Source: Pseudomonas asplenii | Lineage (GTDB): Bacteria > Pseudomonadota > Gammaproteobacteria > Pseudomonadales > Pseudomonadaceae | NCBI RefSeq assembly: GCF_900105475.1 | Contig: NZ_LT629777.1 | Location: forward strand, 6,324,001 to 6,388,000 | DNA length: 64,000 nucleotides | Reading direction: 5' to 3' | Shown: one piece after another, positions 53,891 through 62,690 of the stretch | Position numbering within the stretch: position 1 is the stretch's first letter | Layout of the letters: every line of letters begins with the position of its first letter | Translations under genes and position numbers: made by a program | Notes under the pieces: generated by a model | Databases searched by the model: none | The model's input: the letters and a program-made list of their open reading frames with translations, nothing else | What the model was told of the DNA's origin: nothing

Positions 53891-55311
53891 GCCTCGCCTG
53901 GGTGATGCTCGGCTGACGACTTCAGACAGGGGCCCAAGCGGGCACAGTGGGCCAGGATCGAGGCATACTGATCCCGCAACACCGGATGTTCATCGGCCTG
54001 CCCATCCAGCACCTCACGGGTCATCGCCAAAGCGGCACGGGGGTCGTGGGCCAAGGCGATCCGGATACGCATCAGTTGCGCGGGAATCGAGGAAGGATCC
54101 TGCCGCAGCACCGTATCCAGGCATTCCAGCGCCCGCTCATGACGACCGCCCGCCCAGTGATGCCAGGCGTGCAGATAATGAATGTCAGCCCGATCGCAAC
54201 CCAGCAGACAGCGCTGGAACAGTACCTGGGCAGCATCGTCGCAACCCTGCAAGCTGGTGACCAGGGCCAGCCGCGCCAGCGCCGCCACGTTTCCCGGCTC
54301 CAGGGACAGGGCCTGAACCACCGCATCACGCGCATGGTCCACGGCGCTCTGCCGATCGACCAACTCCAGCAGTGCCAGCGCCAGGTAGGCGTCGGCCACA
54401 CCGCACCAGGGCGGGACGTAGCTCGCATCCATTTGCACGCACTGGCGAAAATACAGCAGAGCCTCCCTCACGCTGTGTGGGGTGCACCGCTGCAAACCGT
54501 ACACACCCTTGAGAAAAGCCAAAGCCACAGGGTAGGACGAACACCCTCCGACGGCAGGACGCAGGTTGGGCAAATGGTGAGCCACCATCGACACCACCGA
54601 CTGGAGCAGGTCGTCGAACGTCCCCTTGACGGCCATCGGGCCATGGACCAGGTGGTGACGGTTTCCCCGGATCAGCTCCACCGACAGTTCCAACTGATCG
54701 CCCCAGGTATGAAAACGGCCACTCAGGTAGTAGTCAGGAGCCAGTTGCTCCATCAGTTGCCGGGTATCGACCGCGCCAGGCCCAGGCATCGTCAGCGCCG
54801 CCGGTAGAATCCTCAGGGCACCGTCGAAAGCCGCCTTCAGTTGCCGAATCATGGCCTCCTGAAGATTCGCCGCCGCCGACTCATCCGCGTGACGAAACGG
54901 CAACACCGCCAACGTGAGCGCCAGCGGAGATTCCTCAAGCGTGGGAGCCAATGGCACAACCCCCCCGGAAAAACGATAGCCCTTGCCGTAGACCGTCGTG
55001 ATATGACCACGACCCGGTCCGAGCAATTTGCGCAGGGCATAGATGCAGCGCGTCAACGACTCCTCGGCCGCATCGCTGCCCGCCCATGCGCAGTCCAGCA
55101 AATAGTCCTTGGTGACCAACCGACCAGCCCCCGCGAGCAACAGACGCAGAACCTGCAACTCTTTAGGTGGCAGATGAACGGTCTTTCCATTGCGCAACAG
55201 CACTCCATCGCCTTGCAGTATCCATTCGTCGAACGCGAACGATTGTTTCAGGAAGTTATCAGTGGCAAGACCCATATCAATCTTGAAATCTCTATGCAGA
55301 TGGACTGACAT
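53887..55311 (-). CDS. hilA: HilA-type transcriptional activator of the type III system
   Basis: Regulator of 474 residues with an N-terminal OmpR-type winged helix (about 24-118, including LPPKELQVLRLLLAGAGRLV and TRCIYALRKLLG followed by ITTVYGKGYRFSGG). The rest is a TPR-like C-terminal region, as in HilA and YgeH; there is no receiver domain. By homology it activates the prg/org and sic/sip operons. Start is tentative: ATG 55311, or ATG 55275 (MGLATDN), and neither has a strong ribosome binding site. It precedes iagB. HilD, HilC and RtsA homologues are not in the window. Confidence 0.85.
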   Translation of the reverse strand: MSVHLHRDFKIDMGLATDNFLKQSFAFDEWILQGDGVLLRNGKTVHLPPKELQVLRLLLAGAGRLVTKDYLLDCAWAGSDAAEESLTRCIYALRKLLGPGRGHITTVYGKGYRFSGGVVPLAPTLEESPLALTLAVLPFRHADESAAANLQEAMIRQLKAAFDGALRILPAALTMPGPGAVDTRQLMEQLAPDYYLSGRFHTWGDQLELSVELIRGNRHHLVHGPMAVKGTFDDLLQSVVSMVAHHLPNLRPAVGGCSSYPVALAFLKGVYGLQRCTPHSVREALLYFRQCVQMDASYVPPWCGVADAYLALALLELVDRQSAVDHARDAVVQALSLEPGNVAALARLALVTSLQGCDDAAQVLFQRCLLGCDRADIHYLHAWHHWAGGRHERALECLDTVLRQDPSSIPAQLMRIRIALAHDPRAALAMTREVLDGQADEHPVLRDQYASILAHCARLGPCLKSSAEHHPGEA

Positions 55312-55483
55312 TCAAAAACGAGCCTTGGGCAACCAGGACTCGTCACGAGGAACCCAACGACTATAGAAACTTGACCAACAACAATCCGTAGGACGTTTCT
55401 CCATAAAAACAAGAAAAACACCACAAGGTTTGAAGATTCAAAAAACTTCACGCAACGACGGACAGACAACAAAAGAAAAGTCT
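55312..55483. promoter_or_regulatory. AT-rich leader between iacP and hilA
   Basis: A 172-bp gap that is visibly richer in A/T than its surroundings (runs such as AAAAACAAGAAAAACACC around 55405). It is the only place for a hilA promoter. Low GC upstream of T3SS regulators is often linked to H-NS-type silencing (in pseudomonads MvaT/MvaU), which is inference here. Confidence 0.45.
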
Positions 55484-55780
55484 TTACCGCACGCAATCTA
55501 CTTCCCCAACTTTACTTTTCTGTTGGGTAATTCCTACAAGCCGACACACGTCCGCAACCGTGCGCCAGCCGGCCACGCCGCTCTCGGGCAAATCAATCTC
55601 GAAGGCGTCGTTAAGCAACATCGCCATCTCGATGATGCCCATCGAATTCAGGTACAGGTCCTCGATCAATCGTGAGTCGAGCAGAACCTTTCGCCGCTCC
55701 AGTTGAAAATAGCCCGCCAGCAGCACCATGACCTGTTGCTCGATGAAGTACTCGCAATTGCCCGGTATCAGATAGCTCAT
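55484..55780 (-). CDS. iacP: Acyl carrier protein IacP-like
   Basis: Carrier-like protein of 98 residues in the position of Salmonella iacP. RLIEDLYLNSMGIIEMAMLL aligns with the IacP/ACP motif LVEDLYADSLDLIDI, from memory, giving S46 as the phosphopantetheine serine; the usual D-S-L is N-S-M here. In Salmonella IacP supports secretion of translocators and is 82 aa, so this one is longer at both ends. ATG 55780 has GGAG 9 nt upstream. 172 bp separate its stop from hilA. Confidence 0.8.
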   Translation of the reverse strand: MSYLIPGNCEYFIEQQVMVLLAGYFQLERRKVLLDSRLIEDLYLNSMGIIEMAMLLNDAFEIDLPESGVAGWRTVADVCRLVGITQQKSKVGEVDCVR

Positions 55781-55868
55781 CGGTTGTTTCTCCAAGGCAG
55801 GACGAAGCCGACGGACAGTTCCGCAGGCTTCGTCTCAAAGCAGTAGTGAAAGGGTTCAGGCGGGTGAA

Positions 55869-57014
55869 TCAGAAATGGGCCATGGCCTTCAACATATCGG
55901 CGAACTGGTTGATATGGTTGGACAGAACCTTGATGAAGTTGTCGTAGGTAGAGTTGGCACTGGAATACTTCTGCGTGAATTCCTGGAGCTTGTTTTTCAG
56001 ACGATCGGTCTGAGCGTTGAAACCGGACTGCCAGGCCTGGAAGCTTGCGCTGTCGAGCACGACCTTACCCTGGTCATCGAGGTCAAATTTGTCCAGATCC
56101 TCGATCATCTGCTCGAGCGGGCTCAGGTCGATCATCACCGACCATGTTCCATCGGCATTTTCCTTCAGGCTAGTGGCCGGCAACCCCAACGCCTCGCACC
56201 AGTTTTTCGCATCCGCCTTGGAGCCGTTGAACAATACGCCGTCCAGATCCGCCATCAGCTCCTGCAGCGCCTTTTTCAGCTCGGCCACATCGAGTTCGAT
56301 GTCCTTGCCTTCATTGACCGCCGTCATCCACTGCTGGAGTTTGGAGGTAATCTTACTGTTGAACGTGTCGAAAAACGCCGAGTACTTGCGCACGATATTC
56401 TGGTGGACACTCAGATAGCCGTCGCCGATCAGATCGATCAACTCGATCAACTGGTCAAAAAACGCCGGCACCTGCACCTGCATCTTGTCCCCCTGCGCAC
56501 GAATCTCGCCCGGAAGCAGACCACTCAGTTGCTCGATGACCGATGCTTGCCAGGTGGCGATAGCCGCCCTGCCGTCGGTGCCTTCGATCATCGCGGTGGA
56601 TAACTGTTCAAGGACCTTCTGACGCTGGCCCAGCACCTTCTCGCCGTATTGGCGACTGTTGCTGTTCTCGTCCAGCAGCGCAATCACCTTGCGCATCGTG
56701 TCGCCCGACTGCAACAGATCATCCTGCCAGCGCTGGACCTGTTCGACACACGCCAGGTAAGGCGTCAGCTCCGATGCCTCGTGGGGTGATGCGCCCTGCG
56801 CTGCTTTCGCCGCCTCCAGCAATTGTCGCGCGCCGTGCAGGTTTTTCGGGCGCAGTCGTTCCAACTGCCCCTGGATGTCTCTCAACACGGCATCCAACGG
56901 TTCGTTCGGCGCCGCTACCGGAACCGGCTCTTGCGGCTCAGATGCCGCCTGCACGACGGCAGCATCGATATCCAGGTTGGCAATCGCGGTAGTGGTGTGG
57001 TTTGAAATTTCCAT
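55869..57014 (-). CDS. sipD: Needle-tip translocator SipD/IpaD-like
   Basis: Tip protein (381 aa) that caps the needle and gates translocator release. It has the predicted central coiled coil and mixed domain of the IpaD/SipD/BipD class; the motif NSTYDNFIKVLSNHINQFADM closes the C-terminal helix, matching the family end. Leading residues 1-50 are Pro/Ala-rich. It starts 1 nt within sipC's stop, so the two are translated together. Somewhat longer than SipD (about 340 aa). Confidence 0.85.
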   Translation of the reverse strand: MEISNHTTTAIANLDIDAAVVQAASEPQEPVPVAAPNEPLDAVLRDIQGQLERLRPKNLHGARQLLEAAKAAQGASPHEASELTPYLACVEQVQRWQDDLLQSGDTMRKVIALLDENSNSRQYGEKVLGQRQKVLEQLSTAMIEGTDGRAAIATWQASVIEQLSGLLPGEIRAQGDKMQVQVPAFFDQLIELIDLIGDGYLSVHQNIVRKYSAFFDTFNSKITSKLQQWMTAVNEGKDIELDVAELKKALQELMADLDGVLFNGSKADAKNWCEALGLPATSLKENADGTWSVMIDLSPLEQMIEDLDKFDLDDQGKVVLDSASFQAWQSGFNAQTDRLKNKLQEFTQKYSSANSTYDNFIKVLSNHINQFADMLKAMAHF

Positions 57015-58207
57015 CAGGCTCGCACCAGGGCTTCGATGACGCTGTTACGCGACTGGGTGATCTGCTGGATGATGTCCAGCAGCTTCTGCAGCAACGCCGT
57101 GTCCCTGGCATCGACCTGGTTTTCTTCATCCGCCAGGCTCTTCTGGACGTTCTGATTGCTCTGCTGCAGGACCTCACGCTCATGTTGAGCGATCTCGTCG
57201 AGACGAATGGCCGCGCTCAACACGTTGCTGATGACCATGGCCATCGAATTCATGCTGGTACCCATCGCGATCAATCGATCCGGTCGGCGCGAACCCAACT
57301 CACTCAGCCACAGCGCATTCTCCCGACGCTTGCCGGCATCGATGATCCGGTCCTCCAGCCAGCTTCGATAGGCCTGGCGATCTTCCGGCGTGGACACATT
57401 CAGCTTGTCGGACTCGCGCAACTGCCGGCGCAGATCGGTTTCCAGGCGCCCGGCGTTCAGGGCTTCACGCTTGTTGCTGACGATATCGGCGTGCTTGCCC
57501 TGATAGCTCTTGAGCGTCAGGGCCAGGCCCCCCACCGACAAGGCACCGGCAACCATCGCCCCACCGAGGGCCGCGTACAGGCTGGCATTACCGCCCTCGC
57601 GGATCGCCTTGCCCTGCTCTACTGCGGCATTCGCCGCCATCACACTGAAGTGCCCGCGCAACTGGGCGTTGGCCACCCGCGCGATATTCAAGGCGATGAT
57701 GGCCGTCAGCAGCACGCCGACATGCTGTTCCCAGACCCTCGGGTCAAAGCCCGACGACTCCAATTGCGCATCGCCGGCTTGCCGGGCGACTTCACGCCGC
57801 AAAATGTCCAGGTCGGCCTCGCTGAATTCGCTGACATCGGTCAGCCGTTGAAACGCCTGGTCGTCCAGTTGGCCGATCAGGCTGACCAATTCGGCATGCC
57901 CGAACGAGCCGAGTGTCCGCAACGTTTCAAGTTGCTGCTCATCTATCTGCCTGGTCAGGGCTGCCACCTGAACGTCGCTGAAACCCAAACCCTCCAACGA
58001 TCGTTTCAACTCGCCCATGACGCTCGACCGAAGGACACTCAGTTGGGCCACCCGACCGGGCGTGACCTGTCTATCGAGACTGTCCTGCAAAAGCGCGCCC
58101 TCCAGAGCAGACTTCGTCAGGGGCGAGGATGGCGTTGCGGGTGACTCGGGCGGGACCACCTCGGCGGTCACGGGTTGCATCAGCGGTCCAGCGGAAATTT
58201 CGAGCAT
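57014..58207 (-). CDS. sipC: Translocator SipC/IpaC-like
   Basis: Membrane translocon subunit (397 aa) with a hydrophobic region near residues 205-235 (SLYAALGGAMVAGALSVGGLAL), the expected single membrane-spanning domain of SipC/IpaC. The helical C-terminal region includes ENALWLSELGSRRPDRLIAM and QQSNQNVQKSLADEENQVDA. Identification depends mostly on position between sipB and sipD and on this layout, with length close to SipC (409 aa). Confidence 0.85.
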   Translation of the reverse strand: MLEISAGPLMQPVTAEVVPPESPATPSSPLTKSALEGALLQDSLDRQVTPGRVAQLSVLRSSVMGELKRSLEGLGFSDVQVAALTRQIDEQQLETLRTLGSFGHAELVSLIGQLDDQAFQRLTDVSEFSEADLDILRREVARQAGDAQLESSGFDPRVWEQHVGVLLTAIIALNIARVANAQLRGHFSVMAANAAVEQGKAIREGGNASLYAALGGAMVAGALSVGGLALTLKSYQGKHADIVSNKREALNAGRLETDLRRQLRESDKLNVSTPEDRQAYRSWLEDRIIDAGKRRENALWLSELGSRRPDRLIAMGTSMNSMAMVISNVLSAAIRLDEIAQHEREVLQQSNQNVQKSLADEENQVDARDTALLQKLLDIIQQITQSRNSVIEALVRA

Positions 58208-58222
58208 GGCGGCTACCTCCGT

Positions 58223-60004
58223 TCAAAGCCTGATATTGCGGGCGACCTGAAGGGCCGCGCCGTGACGGTGCTGCATATCGCTCATGAAGCGCCTCATCTG
58301 CTCGTCCTTGTGCTCGATCAACCGGGCGAATGCCCCCAGCGCTTCCTCGAGGTAGTCCCCCAGCGAGTCGACGATCGCCATGCTGACGCGGATATCGGCC
58401 AGATGCTCCGCCCCCTGTTGCTGATGCACGGCGCTCTTGACCTGCAGCCCGGCCTGGCTGGCGGTGCCTGCAGTCTGGACCGTCGCCAGGAGCACTTCGA
58501 GGCGGTTCTTCAACTGGCTCAGCGTGACGTCATCGCTGGCGGAGGCCACCAGCCCACGCAATTGTTCAACCAGCCGGGACAGGCCCCTGCCGACGCTGGT
58601 GGCCGCCTGTTTGAGCAGTTCCGGCACCAGCCGGGAGAAGGCGTCGCCGAGCTTTTCCATGACTTTGTTCATCACCGTGCCAAGCACCGGCCCTGCCGCC
58701 TGGATCCTCACGACCGCCGCCGCGATCACCGTGGCCACGGCGGCAATGGCGCCGATGATCGCACCGGCCATCTTGGCCTTTTCCTCGGCGACGCCCATCG
58801 TCATCAGGACCTGGGTGTACATATCGGCCATCACCTTGACCAGCTTCTGGAACACCTCCATCACCGGCTTCATCGCCTTCTCCATGTAGGAGTTTCCGGT
58901 CACCTCCTTGACGATCATGTCCGACAGCGAGGCCAGCACCCCGACCACGCCGATCGCCGCCCCGATCAACGCGCCGGCGGCCGGTGCCGCAGCGCCCAGC
59001 GTGGCGACGGTACTGACCACCGCCACCACCGCACTGACCGCCAGCACCAGCCAGCCAAGGATCTTGCCGATACAGCCCATGGCCTTCTGGGCCGCCTCGG
59101 CCTTGCGTACTTCCTCCTGATATTCCTCGGACTTGATCCGCATGAAATCCTGGCGGGTGGCCTGCATGGTCAGGAACAGCTCCTGGTCGGCCTGCAACTG
59201 CCTGTCGGCCGCATCGCCCAGCAGTTCGATCAATCTCGCCATCGCCAGGACCAGCGCTCCGGCGGCGTTCAGGTGTTCCTGGCCTGCCTCGTCGGTGGCC
59301 GGGTGCCTGACGGCCAGGTCCTGAATCTGCCTGACCAGCGCTTCGGCCTTGACGGCCGCAACCTTGGCGGTATCGAGCAACCGTACATGGGCCTCTGCGA
59401 CCGGCCTGAAGCCCTGTTGCAGAGTGTCGACAACGCCCATCGCCCGGTCGCGTCGGGCCAGCGCCCCGGCGTATTCCGGTGACGAGGGATCGAGGGACGC
59501 CAGGTGCGACTCAGCGGCTTCCAGCTCGAACTGGGCCTGGTCGAGCCGGGCCTTCAACGCCTCCAACCGCTCCTGGCTGCTATCGACCGCTCCCTGGGCC
59601 GCCGCCAGCTCGGCCAACGACTGTGCATAATCGGCCGACAGCCGCTGCAGCGACTGCTGGGAGGCCTGCGCCACGGAACGCAGCAGCGACAGCCGGTTTT
59701 TCAGGGTCTCAAGGCTGGTATTGCCCAGCAGTTCGACCAGCGAGGCGATCAAGCGCACGAACTCGCCTTCGGCATTCAGGCGATCTTCTCCCACTCGCGT
59801 GGGCGGCACCTGCAGCCTGGGTCGGGCATCGTTCCTGGCTCCGCCGGCAGACTCGTAGTCCACCGACTCCAGACTGGCCAGCAGCTCATGATTGAGCCGC
59901 TGGAAATCGTCGGTCCTGGCCGCCTTGCGGGCCGCTTCGGCGTAGGGGCTCGCGTCAGGAACAACCAGGGGAGCGGAGCCCAGAACTCCATTGATATCGG
60001 TCAT
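58223..60004 (-). CDS. sipB: Translocator SipB/IpaB-like
   Basis: Pore-forming translocator (593 aa, the same length as Salmonella SipB). Residues about 90-230 form a predicted coiled coil. Two hydrophobic segments, about 313-362 (including LGWLVLAVSAVVAVVSTVAT) and 412-434 (MAGAIIGAIAAVATVIAAAV), are the membrane-inserting hairpin. The C-terminus is helical. Start overlaps the chaperone gene stop by 4 nt. Confidence 0.92.
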   Translation of the reverse strand: MTDINGVLGSAPLVVPDASPYAEAARKAARTDDFQRLNHELLASLESVDYESAGGARNDARPRLQVPPTRVGEDRLNAEGEFVRLIASLVELLGNTSLETLKNRLSLLRSVAQASQQSLQRLSADYAQSLAELAAAQGAVDSSQERLEALKARLDQAQFELEAAESHLASLDPSSPEYAGALARRDRAMGVVDTLQQGFRPVAEAHVRLLDTAKVAAVKAEALVRQIQDLAVRHPATDEAGQEHLNAAGALVLAMARLIELLGDAADRQLQADQELFLTMQATRQDFMRIKSEEYQEEVRKAEAAQKAMGCIGKILGWLVLAVSAVVAVVSTVATLGAAAPAAGALIGAAIGVVGVLASLSDMIVKEVTGNSYMEKAMKPVMEVFQKLVKVMADMYTQVLMTMGVAEEKAKMAGAIIGAIAAVATVIAAAVVRIQAAGPVLGTVMNKVMEKLGDAFSRLVPELLKQAATSVGRGLSRLVEQLRGLVASASDDVTLSQLKNRLEVLLATVQTAGTASQAGLQVKSAVHQQQGAEHLADIRVSMAIVDSLGDYLEEALGAFARLIEHKDEQMRRFMSDMQHRHGAALQVARNIRL

Positions 60005-60492
60005 TGCTGATCCTCCGTTGCTCGGCTATCGAGATGACTCAAGGCATCGAGGTAAATCTCGGCCTGCCTGCGCAAGTCATCGTGGGTGACCCGTTCGAGT
60101 ACATACTCGAAACACAGCCTGGCCTTGCCACCCTGCCCGAGAGCGAGCTGGCACTGGCCGGTGTAGAACATCGGGCGGTAGTCGTCCTTGCTCTGGGCAA
60201 AGGCCACGGCATACAGCTCGATGGCTTTGTGGTGGTTGTTCCTGAGCTGATGCACCGCCGCCAGGCCCATCCAGTACTGGCTGTTGTAGAAGTCGTAGAT
60301 GCACAGGAAATGGAAGAACTTCTCCGCGTCATCCAGTCTCCCCTGCTCGTAGAACTCATAGGCATAGGCATAAAGGCTATCCATCTGCTCGTTGCTGATC
60401 CCGCGCACATCCTTGAGCGGCATGCCTTCCAGGACGGCCTGCACCGCCTCGAAAGCCATCTGTTCGTCCTCTCGCGTATCTTTGCGACTCAT
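60001..60492 (-). CDS. sicA: Translocator chaperone SicA/IpgC-like
   Basis: TPR chaperone (163 aa) of the translocators SipB and SipC, and by homology a co-activator of InvF-type regulators. Three tetratricopeptide-like repeats are visible (AYEFYEQGRLDDAEKFFHFL, then GLAAVHQLRNNHHKAIELYA, then YTGQCQLALGQGGKARLCFE). ATG 60492 has AGGAG 10 nt upstream. It leads the sic/sip operon, 113 bp after sctU. Confidence 0.92.
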   Translation of the reverse strand: MSRKDTREDEQMAFEAVQAVLEGMPLKDVRGISNEQMDSLYAYAYEFYEQGRLDDAEKFFHFLCIYDFYNSQYWMGLAAVHQLRNNHHKAIELYAVAFAQSKDDYRPMFYTGQCQLALGQGGKARLCFEYVLERVTHDDLRRQAEIYLDALSHLDSRATEDQQ

Positions 60493-60540
60493 CGGCCACA
60501 CTCCTGAAGATGGCGCCAGCCTGATTGACGCCCGCATTGA

Positions 60541-60571
60541 GCCAAAATCCCCACCCCGCCACCGCCAAAAT
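60541..60571. promoter_or_regulatory. Direct repeat upstream of sicA
   Basis: GCCAAAAT occurs twice, at 60541-60548 and 60564-60571, 23 bp apart, in the sctU-sicA gap. In Salmonella this gap holds an InvF/SicA-controlled promoter. The repeat could be a regulator site, but this is inference from position. Confidence 0.3.
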
Positions 60572-60605
60572 GCGCTCATGCCGGCCTGTGCGAGTCGAAA
60601 CCGGT

Positions 60606-61640
60606 TCAGGCCTGCTCGACCTGTTCAAGCCAGATCAGCAAACGCAGGACCTCCTCGATTTCCTCCAGTTGGATGAAGCTGTAGCGCTGGTGCGTGCGAT
60701 AGATCCGCCGCGCCAGGCGGATATCACTGACCACCGCAATGCCCATTTCCCGGGCGTAGGCACGCACTGCGAGAGCCCGCTGGTTGGTCTCGATCACACT
60801 GACCAGAGGGATGAAGCTGATGTCCGGACGGAAGTAGATGCCGATGGCGATATGCGTCGGGTTGGCGACGATGACCCGCGAACCCCGAATGTCCGAGCGG
60901 ACCTGCTCGGAAAGCAGCTCAAGGTGCAAGTGACGGCGCTTTTGCTTGATCTGCGGATCGCCGTCCTGTTCCTTGTGTTCGCGCTTGACCGAGTGCAGGT
61001 CCATCTTCAGGTCCTTGATATGCAGCCAGTACTCGCACAGGGCATCGAGCAGCACGATCAACGACGCACAGGCCATGAAGGACAACAACAGGGTCAGCAG
61101 CATGCGTCCCCATAGCGGGAACAGTTCAAGTGGCTCGACGAACAGTTGGGCGAACAACGCCTGGCGCTCCGAATGCCAGACCATCCAGAGGGCCACAGCG
61201 AAGCTGCCCAGGTAAAGCACCGCCTTGATGCTGTCCTTGAGGGTGCGCAGGCTGAACAGCTTCTTGAATCCGTTGAGCGGATTGAGCGCCCCCAGGTTCA
61301 ATTTCAGGGCCTCGCTGGCCAGGGCGAAACCGCTTTGCAACAGCGCCGGCAGCGCACTGCTCAACACGCAGACCAACGCCAGCGGCAGGATGCACAGCAA
61401 GGCCAGCTTGAGCAGTTGCGCGGTATACCCCTGGGTGTCGTCGGCAAGACCGGCAGCGATGATCCGCCGATAGACCTCCATCACTTCCAGCAACGACAAT
61501 CCGGAAACCAGAAACAGGATCGCGCACAACATCATGCAACTGATGACCAGATCCTTGGCCTTGAAGGTCTGGCCCTTGCGCGCCGAATCACGCAGGCGCT
61601 TGGGTGTGGGTTGCTCGGTCTTCGAGGCACTGGAAGACAT
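60606..61640 (-). CDS. sctU: Export switch protein SpaS/SctU
   Basis: Inner-membrane export apparatus protein (344 aa) that switches substrate class by self-cleavage. Four membrane helices lie in residues 28-205. The autocleavage site N260-P-T-H263 is in VIVANPTHIAIGIYF. The cytoplasmic tail is followed by a Glu/Leu-rich end. One base separates it from sctT. Clearly the virulence branch of the FlhB family, by the SctRST neighbours and SPI-1-type order. Confidence 0.95.
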   Translation of the reverse strand: MSSSASKTEQPTPKRLRDSARKGQTFKAKDLVISCMMLCAILFLVSGLSLLEVMEVYRRIIAAGLADDTQGYTAQLLKLALLCILPLALVCVLSSALPALLQSGFALASEALKLNLGALNPLNGFKKLFSLRTLKDSIKAVLYLGSFAVALWMVWHSERQALFAQLFVEPLELFPLWGRMLLTLLLSFMACASLIVLLDALCEYWLHIKDLKMDLHSVKREHKEQDGDPQIKQKRRHLHLELLSEQVRSDIRGSRVIVANPTHIAIGIYFRPDISFIPLVSVIETNQRALAVRAYAREMGIAVVSDIRLARRIYRTHQRYSFIQLEEIEEVLRLLIWLEQVEQA

Positions 61641-61641
61641 G

Positions 61642-62421
61642 TCAATGGCCCCCCGGATCGCCCAGGTGAGTCGTCACCCTGTCCAGCGATTGACTCATGC
61701 GCAGGATCTCATCCGGCACATAAGTGCCGAAGTACAGCATCAGCACACCCAGCGCCACCAGGCTCTTGATCGTCAGCGAAACGGAAAAGGCATTCATCTG
61801 CGGTGCGTAGCGCGACAACAAGCCCAGCAGCGCCTCACTGATCAGCAGGCTGGCGACCACCGGCGCACTGATGACCAGAATCTTGCCCAGCACATCATCG
61901 AGCAGTGCCATCAGCCGCGCCAGATTCACCTGGCAATCCAGACCCGGCGCGCACAACCTGTAGCTATGGGCCACGGTTTCGACCATCAGTCGCAGGCCGC
62001 CCCCTTCGAGATACACCGCCGCCGCAAACCACTGGAGAAAGTTCGCCAACTCCGAGGTGTCCACGCCGTTGGCCGGATCGACCGTGCTGCTGAGCAGCGC
62101 TCCGCGCTGGTTGTCGATCAGGTTGCCCATGCCGTGCAAGACCCAGAACGGCCAGCACAACAGGCAGCCCAGCAGCGTGCCGATCCCCACTTCACGTATC
62201 AGCAGGCCGAAGAAGGCCAGGCTGTCCAGCGCCGGCAGGGCCAGGCCGCTGCTGGGCCAGAACCCCAGGGCCACGATGATGATCACCGCCTGGCGCGGCG
62301 GCCCGCTCAGCAACCCACTGTTGAGAAACGGCAGCATGAAAAAGACCGGCGCCAGGCGGGCAAATCCGATGATCGCCGCCGCAAGCCAGCCGTGCAGATC
62401 GAAAAACCAGGCTATCGACAC
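61642..62421 (-). CDS. sctT: Export apparatus protein SpaR/SctT
   Basis: Polytopic inner-membrane protein (259 aa), FliR homologue, part of the export gate. It has six hydrophobic segments. LARLAPVFFMLPFLNSGLLSGPPR... is reported here only in part: FARLAPVFFMLPFLNSGLL at residues 20-38 and AVIIIVALGFWPS after it. GLLSRYAPQMNAFSVSLTIKSL is typical near the C-terminus. 7 nt downstream of sctS. Confidence 0.94.
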   Translation of the reverse strand: MSIAWFFDLHGWLAAAIIGFARLAPVFFMLPFLNSGLLSGPPRQAVIIIVALGFWPSSGLALPALDSLAFFGLLIREVGIGTLLGCLLCWPFWVLHGMGNLIDNQRGALLSSTVDPANGVDTSELANFLQWFAAAVYLEGGGLRLMVETVAHSYRLCAPGLDCQVNLARLMALLDDVLGKILVISAPVVASLLISEALLGLLSRYAPQMNAFSVSLTIKSLVALGVLMLYFGTYVPDEILRMSQSLDRVTTHLGDPGGH

Positions 62422-62428
62422 GAACGCC

Positions 62429-62683
62429 TCACCTCAACGCCAGGCGCATGATTTCCCGGCTGAAGCCCAACAGCGTTTCGCCGTACCACCCAGACAACAG
62501 GAACAGGCACGCCGCGACCGCCAGCAGCTTGAGGGCGAACGGCAAGGTCTGTTCCTGGAGTTGGGTAACGGTCTGGATCAGGCCAACCACCAGCCCGACC
62601 ACGGTCGCCACGGCAATCGGCCAGGCGACCATCAGCAGGATCAGGTACAGGGTCTTGTTGCCGGCATACACCAGGTCGCTCAT
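62429..62683 (-). CDS. sctS: Export apparatus protein SpaQ/SctS
   Basis: Small export gate protein (84 aa), FliQ homologue, with two membrane hairpins: [29 protein letters not shown] in part at residues 10-38 and [20 protein letters not shown] at 48-67. [14 protein letters not shown] between them is the hallmark loop. Located between sctR and sctT as in all such systems. Confidence 0.95.
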   Translation of the reverse strand: MSDLVYAGNKTLYLILLMVAWPIAVATVVGLVVGLIQTVTQLQEQTLPFALKLLAVAACLFLLSGWYGETLLGFSREIMRLALR

Positions 62684-62690
62684 CCGCGGC

